Positions 10,978 to 20,621 of a stretch of 64,000 nt of DNA are shown piece after piece. The position numbers and the translations under genes are program-made. The notes beneath the pieces are model-generated. The model did not search any database. It was not told the DNA's origin and saw only the letters and a list, made by a program, of their open reading frames with translations. Position 1 is the first letter of the stretch; each line of letters begins with the position of its first letter. Source of the DNA: [Phialemoniopsis] sp. UDSM-2020 (lineage: Eukaryota > Ascomycota > Sordariomycetes > Thyridiales > Thyridiaceae); assembly GCA_018873225.1 (NCBI GenBank), contig JAEILZ010000002.1, positions 1,674,001 through 1,738,000 of the forward strand, in the 5' to 3' direction.

Positions 10978-12056
10978 TTTGACAGAGTATGAGGCAAATG
11001 ATCTCAAGGGGGTTGTGATGAGAAAGAAGGACAAGAGATTGAGGTAATGCAAGACTAAACAACGCGTTTATAGTTGGAGCAATGAAGAGGAGAAGAACGT
11101 GGCATCACAACAGGCAGCCAAGCCCTCTTCATATAGACAAAAGGCCATCGCTCAAGAGCTCCCCCGGTCTTTTGGGACGCCGCGTCGGCACCCGTCCGTT
11201 CTTGGCCCCCTTCTTGGCCGGCTTGCCGGGTGAGTCGTTCTGCATCTTTTCTTGGCAGGCAACCCTTACCTTGACGAACACAGCTGATCTGCCTAGTCTT
11301 CAGCCCTGGGGCCCAAACGAGTGTAGCCCGGTGATGGGGTAAATTAGTGGGCGTTCGTTAGTTGGTGCCGGATCCAGGGTTAGCGTTGGTGATGTCTCTT
11401 GTGCTGAAAGCACCAACGTGGCTTAGACACCACAACCGAGCTTCTCAACCCCTCACAGGCCGTTGACTGATAACGTTCTAGGCTTCAAATTGCTTTTTGC
11501 TCTCGGGTTGACTGCAATGATTCTGGCAGGCATCTTGGTTAGAATTGCAATTTCGCAGAGCATGGTCAGATGACAGAGGCTTCAGTTGAAGCCCGAGTCT
11601 TACACCTTGCCGAAGCTATCCGCGTGGTGGTTGTCTTGCCCCTCAACTCCTCCAGAAGAGCAGACAGCCCATCACAACGGTGCGTTAGTCTCGTGCATAG
11701 TCAAACTGCCTAATCTAGCGCTGTAAAGACCCCTTTTCAGTACTTAGTAGTTCTACGAACGTGAATGAGTCGTGGAGCAAGCGCCGCAGCAGCAACGGGG
11801 CCTGTTGACTTGCACTGCCTACCACTTCAGCTCGCCAAGCTAGTGGTCTTGGCACCAACGTCTTCCCCGTCACGATGCATGCCGTTATAACAAGTGACGA
11901 AAAGCCTCGTGAAGCTATCATAGGCCGGGTGTGAGTTGTGGAAATTACTCTTTAACGAAGGAACAAACTTGCATCTGTTGTCGTGTAATTCCCAAGAGAG
12001 GACTTCAAGGCATCACTTTCTCTCTCACACACATCACTCTCATAGGCACGCACACT
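10978..12056. other. Divergent intergenic region
   Basis: Contains the promoters of the 314-aa gene (minus) and the 346-aa gene (plus). Apart from the TATA box listed separately, I see no gene or repeat. Confidence 0.4.
11067..11072 (-). promoter_or_regulatory. TATA box upstream of the 314-aa gene
   Basis: TATAAA on the minus strand, about 90 nt before the ATG at 10977, next to an ACGCGT at 11062-11067. Confidence 0.5.
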
Positions 12057-13246
12057 ATGGCCTCCACAGCACTGTAAGTGAACACACACGCAAGCATCCG
12101 ATGAGATGGGTCCCTTATCCACACGAGAAAAATCGAGACGAGACTGATCATCCACAAGTCCACTCAAAGTCCGCGTCGCGATCCGCGACCAGTGGGAACC
12201 CGAGGAGAAGCCCCTGCGCAAGTCGCTCGCCAGCCTGCGTGAATTGCTCGGTCACGATGTCGAGGTAGAGCCCGAATGGCATCTGCTGCTGGCAGAGCTC
12301 GACCGCTTCTACGAGGACAAGGCTCGCTTCGTCGCTGTTGTCGCGGGCTGTGTCGAGGCCTGGAGCAAGGCACTTCTCGAGCTGCTTGAGAACGAGGCCA
12401 ATGAGGAGTGGACGGATAGCCTGCTCGAACGGCTCAAGGCATGGTCGCGCCTGCGCGTCTTCATCGAGGTTCGTTATCTTCCCATCGGGACATTGTCACG
12501 GCAGAGAAATGTTAACATGGGTCCTTATCAAGGTCTCGCCGACACAGTCCGCCGCGACATCGTGGTCCAACGAGCGCGCGGCCTTCATCTTGAGCCTGCC
12601 CAAGAAGCAGCTCATCGACCCCTTTGAGCTATACCCAGTCTTCTCAGGCACACTACTCGACTGCTTCACCGAAAAGAAACCCCCCGCCGCCGCAGAAGCA
12701 ACTCCCTCCGTCTCCGCCTCGGGCGCCGGCGACGACTGGGCCGACGTAGAGATGGACAAGTCCACCGGCAAACCCGACGTCAAAGAATGTAATCCCACCA
12801 CCACCACCATCCCCCTCCGCACCGCGGCGCCCCGGCCCACCTTCCTCCCGCAGGCCGCCTCCCTCCCGCGGCCGGACCAGCTCCTCCTCCAGCCGCCGTA
12901 CTACCTCTCCGTGACGCACCTCGGCGACACGGCCATAACCATAACATCCTCGCACAGCCCCTCCCTGCAGCTCCTGCACGACTACCTGACGCGCTGGTGC
13001 CGGACGGACCAGCAGGACGTGCGCCGCCCGCCCGCCGTCAAGTGCACGCTGCACCAGTCGTCGTTCGGCCTCGGCGTCATGCACGACCGCCTGACGCTGA
13101 GCGTCGAGGACCGCGCGCGCTTCCGCTTCGGCGTCAACCCGTCTATCGTGCTGGCGCTGGTGGAAGGGGTGCTCGGCTACGAGAGGGTGAGCAATGGGCC
13201 GGGCGAGTGGACGTTCCGGAGGGGCACCGAGCTGAGGACTACTTGA
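12057..13246 (+). CDS. Hypothetical protein, 346 aa
   Basis: Three exons: 12057-12073 (17 nt), 12159-12468 and 12533-13246, total 1041 nt. Introns GTAAGT...CACAAG and GTTCGT...ATCAAG; the second donor is weak, but the join restores a frame rich in sensible codons (FIEVSPTQSAATSW). Residues ~7-110 are helical and acidic (LRELLGHDVEVEPEWHLLLA, ALLELLENEANEEWTDSLLE). A Pro/Ser/Ala-rich linker with acidic SGAGDDWADVEMD follows (~res 155-215), then a compact C-terminal domain (YYLSVTHLGDTAITITSS, CTLHQSSFGLGVMHDRLTLS, RFRFGVNPSIVLALVEGVLG). I recognise no family. No signal peptide or membrane helix. It is convergent with the phosphoketolase gene. Confidence 0.65.
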
Positions 13247-13938
13247 GGCTCGAGGAGGTGGTCTGCTGTTTGAAATGGGCGCAGCGGTTATGCTTCTAGT
13301 TGAAGTGGGCTCGAGTATGTCGAGACCCAACACTCGTGAGAAGATGACAAGCGAAGCATATACACGATATTTCTACTCGACTTTCAAAAATCCGATAAAT
13401 GTCAAATACTTGGGGGAGATCAACCGTGCCACACTTGTTAAGGACTTTAAAGCAAGATCTTGTCTTGAACACTACTGAGGATATAGTATCACTTTGTTTC
13501 TATACGTAAAAGAAAGCAATCTATCGGGTTGTCAGGCAGCTTGACAACAAACACCTCACATGTAAATGTAACTTGTCCAAGGCATTATATCTCATATTCA
13601 CAAATTTTCCATCAACTGTGTCAACTCTCTTCTAAGCCTTTTAGAGACAAGTAACCATACATATCATCGCTTCTAATTCGAATGACAAAGGAAAAAGAGT
13701 ATTCATCCGCCCTCGTGTAACGCCCAAAAAAGAAAACCACCAAGTGATGAACCTGGAAGGTTCTTCTTCATCGCAAAACTCCAGATGCGTCCTGTGTAAT
13801 TCCCTTCTAATAGTTGAGTTCCCAGAGAGCCAGGTCCCGCTTGACCTTGTCGGCGTCCTCGCTGCCGCCGAGCTCGCCACCTTCTGCCACACCATTATCT
13901 GCTACTGCCGTGTTCGCTCCCGCCGCGGGCAGGGGTTT
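13247..13938. other. Convergent intergenic region
   Basis: AT-richer 3' flanks of two convergent genes; no gene seen. Confidence 0.4.
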
Positions 13939-16483
13939 CTAACCCGTGATCTGGCTGACCGTGTTCTTGGTCTGCTTCCACAGGCCATTGCCGTGCGGCC
14001 AGGTCCAATTCTTAAGGAAGGGCGGGTCGATGCCGTTCTCAAAGGCCTCATTGCGGGCCTTGATCTGCGAGTTCTGCAGGAACTGGCGGGCCGTAGCGCC
14101 GCGGTTGTGCAGTTGCGGCATGCGATCGAGGGCGTCCATGGCCAGGCTGAAGCGGTCTGTCTGGTTGCGGATGGCCAGCTCGAGGGGCGTGTCGATGTTG
14201 CCCTTCTCCTTGTAACCACGCACGTGCAGGTTCTGGTTGCCAGGTCGCTTGTAGGTCAGGCGGTGCACAAGCCAGGGGTATGAGTGGAAGTTGAAGATGA
14301 CAGGCTTGTCAGTGGTGAAGAGGGCGGCCCACTCAGCGTCGGTGAGACCGTGCGGGTGGTCGATGGGGCTAATGAGCTTGAACAGATCGACGACGTTGAC
14401 GAAGCGGATCTTGAGCTCGGGGAAGTGCTGCAGCAGCAGATCGATGGCGGCCAACGACTCGTGGGTGGGAATGTCACCGCAAGCGGCCATGACCAAGTCA
14501 GGCTCCTCACCAGCATCAGTGGAGAACTGAGGCCAGATACCGATACCCTTGGTGCAGTGCTCAATGGCGTGTTCCATGTCAAGATACTGGAGATGCTCCT
14601 GCTTGTCGGCAACAACGACATTGACGTAGTTGTTGGAGCGCAGGCAGTGGTCCATCACTGACAGCAGACAGTTTCCATCAGGCGGGAGGTAGATGCGCAC
14701 GACTTCAGGGCTCTTGTTGGCAACAACGTCGAGGAAGCCGGGATCTTGGTGAGTGAAACCGTTGTGATCTTGGCGCCAGACGACCGCAGTGAGGAGGATG
14801 TTGAGCGAGGCAACCTTCACACGCCACTCAACCTCGAGGCACTTCTCAATCCATTTGCAGTGCTGTGAAGGAAGTTGTTAGCAAAACCGGTTCTCAATTA
14901 ATTGGTAAGAAAGGGCGTTGTCGACATACCTGGTTGACCATGGAGTCAATGACGTGGATGAAAGGCTCGTAGCTGTTGAGCAGACCGTGACGACCAGACA
15001 GGACGTAGCCCTCAAGCCAGCCCTCGCAAGTGTGCTCGGAGAGAATCTCCATGACACGACCTTCGGGCGCCAAGTTGCCGCCGTTCTTGTCCTCCTCAAA
15101 GTACTCGCCCATCCATACCTTCTTTCCGGCCTCGTAGACGTGGTCGAGCTTGTTCGACTGAGTCTCGTCCGGGCCGAAGAGACGGAAGTTGGTCATGTTG
15201 TTAGCAACAACATCCCGCAGGAAGGATGCCATGTTCCGCATGCTGGCATCCATGGTGACGCCAGACTTTTCGACCTTGATGGCATAGTCACGGAAGTCGG
15301 GCATGCGCAGGGGCTTCTTGATCACACCGCCGTTGGCGACGGGGTTGGCACTCATACGGCGAGTGCCGGTGGGGCACAGCGCCTTAAGCTCTGGGAGGAT
15401 CTTGCCGTCGGGGAACAGGCGCTCGGGCTCGTAGCTTCGCATCCACTTCTCGAGGAGCTCGAGATGCTTGGGGTTTTCGTGAATGTCGGTGATGGGGACC
15501 TGGTGGGCGCGCCAGAAACCCTCGAGGTAGTCGTTGTCGATCTTACGGGGACCAGTCCAGCCCTTGGGGGATCGGAGAACGATCATGGGCCACCTGGGGC
15601 GGACGGCCTTGCCACTGTCGCGGCACTGCTTCTGGACCTTCTTGATCTCGAGGACACAGTGCTCGAGGGTAGCGGCCATAGCCTGGTGCATGGACTCGAC
15701 ATCGTCACCCTCTACAAAGTAGGGTTGCCATCCATAACCAAGGAAGAGGTACTCGAGCTCCTTGTGGGAGATACGGGCAAGAAGGGTGGGGTTGTTGATC
15801 TTGTAGCCGTTGAGATGTAGGACGGGCAGGACGGCACCGTCGGTGATGGGGTTCAGGAACTTGGTGCTGTGCCACGAGGCGGCCAGGGGGCCGGTCTCGG
15901 CCTCACCGTCACCAACCATGGTCAGGGCAATCAGGTCCGGGTGGTCGAAAACGGAGCCGAAAGCGTGGGAGACGGAGTAACCTAGCTCACCACCTTCATG
16001 GATAGAGCCGGGAGTCTCTGGGGTGGCGTGGGAGCCGACACCGCCGGGGAAGGAGAAGTACTTGAAGAACTTCTGCATGCCCTCGGGGTCCTCCGACTTC
16101 TCGGGGTAGACCTCGGAGTAGGTGCCCTCGAGGTAAGCCTGCGAGAGCACGGCGGGGGCGCCGTGGCCGGGGCCGGAAACGAAGTAGGCATCTAGGTCGT
16201 ACTTCTTGATGAGGCGGTTGAAGTGCATGTAAGTGAAGATCTGGCCGGGGGCGGAACCGAAATGTCCCAGCAAGCGAGCCTTGCACTGGTCGAGCTTGAG
16301 GGGCTCTTGGAGCAGCGGGTTGCTGCGAAGGTAGATCATGCCGAGTGAGAGGTACAAGCTGGCCTTGAAGAAGTCATTGTACTTCTCGATCTCCTCCTTG
16401 GACAAGGGCGTGCCCTTGACGGTCGAGCGAGCAATGCCATAGGGGCTGATGCTCTCGACGTCAGTTTTGACCTCTTCAGGCAT
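13939..16483 (-). CDS. Xylulose-5-phosphate/fructose-6-phosphate phosphoketolase
   Basis: Exons (minus order): 16483-14930 and 14862-13939, intron GTATGT...TTCACAG; product 825 aa, the normal size. It splits xylulose-5-P (and often fructose-6-P) with phosphate into acetyl-P plus glyceraldehyde-3-P (or erythrose-4-P) using thiamine diphosphate and Mg; cytosolic. Visible family features: LGHFGSAPGQ, YFVSGPGHGAPAVLSQ, SHATPETPGSIHEGGELGYS, the ThDP/Mg site GDGEAETGPLAASWHSTKFL with NGYKINNPT, RPRWPMIVLRSPKGWTGP, LFGPDETQSNKL, LEGYVLSGRHGLLNSYEPF, VWRQDHNGFTHQDPGF, and the C-terminal KGNIDTPLELAIRNQTDRF. No targeting signal. A TATA box and CT-rich start region upstream suggest strong transcription. 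The family is bacterial in origin and patchy in fungi. Confidence 0.95.
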
Positions 16484-16724
16484 CTTGCTGTGGTGGTCTT
16501 TTGGTGTATTCGGTATGGGGAGAGGTGGGTGGTGGTTTTGACAGAGAAAGGGTGCTTATGTTGGAAATGTTCCACACAGTCCCAGAGGGAAGCAGTATGT
16601 GGAATCTAGTGGTATGTGAAGCTTGCGAGGAAATCACAAGCAGATCGTGGGTTGATTCAATGAATCGTCGTCAGTTGAACCTCAAGTCCTTGGCGACTCT
16701 TGAGTATGAGAGTTGAGGAAGGAG

Positions 16725-16780
16725 GAGGGGGAGAAGAGGTGGAATGCTGACACCAAGTCAGGGTGGTGACGGGTTTTATA
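16725..16780 (-). promoter_or_regulatory. Phosphoketolase core promoter (TATA box and pyrimidine tract)
   Basis: TATAAA on the minus strand at 16780-16775, followed downstream by a run of C/T (minus strand, ~16745-16715), about 290 nt before the ATG at 16483. This pattern is typical of highly transcribed fungal metabolic genes. Confidence 0.55.
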
Positions 16781-19700
16781 GCCACTGTACTTTTTTTGTC
16801 TTGGGAAGGAAAGTCAAAAGGGTGCTGGTGGCGGTTGGAGGGCAGTCGATCGCATCGCCCGTTTCCAGTTTTCCAAGTGCGCTTCCATGCACACGCAATT
16901 ACTTTTACGGTGAGACCACGCAAAGCTTGGTACTCGCAGCGGGCAGAAGATGTGTATGCGTGTGCGTGTAAGAGGTGATGCACCCACTTTGAGCTTGACA
17001 TGACAGAGTACATAGAGTCAAGAGTCGGTCCATTCCAGAACCGGCGATCCATTGCGGCGGAATAGATGGAAAGCTGGCCACCTGCTCGGCGGCCCCGTTT
17101 TTTGCCATGGGATTGGACTCGGACACCGTATCTCATTTTCTCTCCCTCATTTTTCGTGATAGCGAAAGAGGGATATCCAGACAAAACTACATGATGTTTG
17201 GAGGGGCACGTACTTCTGCATGAGCTTGGGACCAGGCACCCTGTCAAGGTCTCCACTGTAGCATCGCTACTAAAAGTTATTGTGGGGACATATCCTTGCT
17301 CGAGTACCCGATTTAGCTGTCGTGGGTACTGGTATTTCTTGACGAGAACATCAGATGCTTTTCTTCTGCCCGCCTCTTTCTTCCTCTCGGATCAACCCGT
17401 TCACCTATCCAGTTGGCAATTGAAGATCCGCAACGTGTCGACGCCTGCCAATTCAAGTTTGATGTCCCAGCTTTGGCTTCCGGCAAGGCAAGACGAGAGC
17501 CAAGAGTCTCGGCGTGCAGCTGCAATCTACAAGTATCGTCTCAAGCAGAGGTCTAAAGTGGGGGAGGGGCCAGTTGAGCGGGCCTGGCAAGCCTGGCCTG
17601 CCCGCCGGCCCCGAACCTTAAGTGGGTGCTGCAAGATGCGCAAAATACGCCAAAAAGGTGGTCTGATTGTTGATGATGTCGACCCTGTCGAGTCAAAGGT
17701 CAGGGAGACGTCACGGAATCCACCATCGAGCCGTCTCGTCCGGCCATCCACCATCCACAATCGCAATGGTGTCCTCCCCTCTGCAAGGAGAACAGCATCT
17801 TTCCAATACCCCGTCGCATTCGCTATGCCGGGTCTGGATAGCTTCGTTACCATGGCCTCCAACCAGGAGACCGTAGATGCACACGAGACATCGCTCTGAT
17901 ACTGTACGGCCCGTTTCCACCATCCCCAATCCCATAGCGCTGGCTTGCCAAATGTCGGCCCTTCCCATCCATTACCTTGCAAGAGGAAAGTAGACGGATG
18001 GCCTGATACTCTCGAGTCAGCCGTGACTGGATTCACCCGCCGCTTGGCTCTCTCGCCTGGCATGCTGGTACCTGACTTGAGTGGAATGAGGGGCTGCAGC
18101 TGAGTTGGCGGGGCACCTCCGTATCTACTTTACGGAAGGTCTATGGCAGAATATCAAAACCCTGATGGCATACTCCGTACTTTGGTGCAAGAGGAGTAGA
18201 CGTTCCACAAGCCAATGTAACAAAGCATTGGTCTTAGGGGACAAGGGGCTCGCTCACAACCGTGTGGAGTTACTAGAAACACCTGATTCCGTGAGAAGTG
18301 CCGCAAAACCGCCACAACGCCGGCGACATCTCCTGAGGTTGCCACAAATATAGGGCTGAGGGCTCATGCTCGTGGACCGGCTGCAAGTCTCGCTTTTGCC
18401 AGCCGGTTGGTAGCTTGAATGACTACGGACACGATATCAAGATATCAAAACGCGGTTGTTGTATCTTAGACCGGCGACTGTTCTACAACGTATCCACCGC
18501 CATGATGTCGTCTCCCGCGACACCGGGATCAGGCCCGATTTCCTGAGATGCCCACCCTAGTTCCATGCTCTGCCTGGTTAGTTTGAAACGAGCATTGCAT
18601 ATACCGCAGAAATACACGCCGCCCGTTGCCCAAGTCGCCAAGGTCTCCTCTTCTAACAAGTCAGCCTGATAGTCGCTGTCGATCACGGTTGTTGTAGAAC
18701 TGATAGCTTTCAGAAGCAAGCAAGGCCAAGAAAGGGCAAACATCGCCAGAGAGAAATGCTGCGACCCAGGAGGTAAAGCGGTACACTTCGCAACAGGGCT
18801 TACTTCGTCTGTATCTGTACCTTCAGGAAACAGGCTGTAAGCTGGGAGGAACCCCCACCTAGTTACCCGGGTTGGTACCGCGTTGTCAGATCAGATACCT
18901 GCTGTGGGGTACGAATTATGCAGGGTTCCATGCATGTGGTCTGAGATCGTCGCGGGCGCCAAAATATCATGATGTTCACCGTCGCCGCGCCGCAGCAGCG
19001 CCGGATCAGTCCACTGCTTACCCGAGATATATTTTTTTCTGCATAGCCCCCCTGATAGACATCTTGGTCAACCACATTATCAAACACTTCCCGATAATGA
19101 CCAAGCTGACCGCCGTTCAGTTCTTGTCCAGACTACAAGCTACCAGAAAATGCAGGCGACAACGGCGATGATAATCAGTGCGAATCGAAAATGTGGGATG
19201 TGCCAGGCTGTGCGATGATGCTCTCGAGATGCGTATCATCTTCGGGTTTTACGGATTTGAGTATGCAGATGGTCTGAGGGATTCTCTGCGGCATCACTGC
19301 TCACTTCTATTGTTGTAAGTGGAGCTGTGCTCTGTGCGGTTGGCAAATACGCATTGCGAAGGTGCCCAGCTCTCGACCGAGCCCTGCAGCAATGCGGAGA
19401 AAGAGCGCGCCCATGAAGCGTCGGAGAAGGAGTTGGCAGAGACGGCGATCCCCGACAAGCTACAGCGAGCGACGATGGCCGCGCCAACCACTTACACGAC
19501 AGACTTAGATGCGGACTGTTTGAATTATCGGGGCGGGCAATAGCTAACGACATAGGAGCCATGGATGCTGTGAGCAGTACTTCGGGGGGTGGGAATCACC
19601 GAAGATAAGCGATCTACCTCACTCGGCCCCGGCTTTGCCAGCACCCCCAATGCGCCGCTCAACACCTGCTGGACAGACGTGCTGTCCGACGAAGAAGAGT

Positions 19701-20351
19701 CGATCGATACCAGGTGGTGAATGAGCCAGGCCGCTACAAACTACCTACCTTATGTGATTCCGACCGCTGCTACTTGAATTATATGGATGGAAATCGAGAA
19801 CTCCCGCACGTAATCGCTGAGTTCATGCCAACTGAGAATATGGGCGTCATGCTGACCGCTGATAGCTGTCGACATTCATTTTACTCAGTCACTCTCCGAA
19901 CAACTGGCGGTTGAGCATCGTCGAAAAACGACGCCTGAACGATATCTACAACCCTATCATTCAATTATGTTCAGCGAGCTTCCCTGATTGAATAATGGTC
20001 TGTCTACATCTGGTGTACAACGCAAAAAAAACTCCTGATGCATCTCTGCGGCTACAAGCTGCCGGCCTATCTAGGGACGGCGCTATCGTGAGGAAGTGTT
20101 GGCAAAGATACAACGCCTGCAATGCTCTGTATTGACCAAAAGTACTCATAACAATTCCTGACATCCACGATGCATTCCAAGCCAGATTCGATAATCAACG
20201 CTGTCGACAATGAAGAAATGTGCTGTCTGGCTTGCAGAATAATGGGAACCAGGCCGTGATGTCTAAGCCAATTCTGGTGATCTGGACTGAAATGATAGGT
20301 AAAGACACCAACTCCGGGGAGAAAACGGGGTGTAAAGAAACTCGCTCATCC
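16781..20351. other. Gene-poor interval upstream of phosphoketolase, 3.6 kb
   Basis: I found no convincing gene. An open frame at 17198-17899 (plus) lacks an ATG at its start, splice support and family similarity. A short minus-strand frame at 18743-18483 contains a CGIC motif but is isolated. A TG-rich stretch occurs near 16950-16975. The interval may hold regulatory DNA, non-coding transcripts or decayed sequence. Confidence 0.4.
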
Positions 20352-20409
20352 TCAACCACGCCTTCTTGCTTTACGACTTTGGGCAGTACCTGCAACAACA
20401 ATACACGAG

Positions 20410-20505
20410 AGTGCGCTCGAGGCATCGCTCGGGGTATCGCTCGGGGCATCGCTCGGGGCGTCGTTCGAGACATCGCTCGAGGCATCCATGGAGACATCCC
20501 TTGAG
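20410..20505. repeat. Imperfect 12-bp tandem repeat, 8 units
   Basis: Units close to GCATCGCTCGGG follow one another from 20422, with exact or one-base variants at 20422, 20434 and 20446 and more diverged units at 20458, 20470, 20482 and 20494; a partial unit starts at 20410. On the minus strand the unit encodes Ser-Asp-Xaa-Pro/Ser tetrapeptides in an open frame just downstream of the UBP2 stop. Confidence 0.8.
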
Positions 20506-20621
20506 TTAGAGCTCAGAATATCGCTCCCGGATTCGGATGCGGCTTCAGTGCCGACGCGTTCCCAAATAGCCCGCTGGGCACCTTGGTACAATTCCGCACC
20601 AGAAGACTTTCGACTAGCCTG

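Noticed and set aside
12653..13333. 226-codon minus-strand open frame
   Set aside because: Antisense to exon 3 of the 346-aa gene; Arg/Gly/Val-rich shadow product.
14918..15820. 300-codon plus-strand open frame
   Set aside because: Antisense to phosphoketolase exon 1; low-complexity Val/Leu-rich product typical of shadows of GC-biased genes.
17198..17899. 233-codon plus-strand open frame in the gene-poor interval
   Set aside because: Begins at TTG, not ATG, has no recognisable domain, and its composition looks like translated intergenic DNA.
18483..18743. 86-codon minus-strand frame with a CGIC motif
   Set aside because: One CxxC is not a zinc-finger domain; no partner cysteines, no splice sites linking it to other coding DNA.
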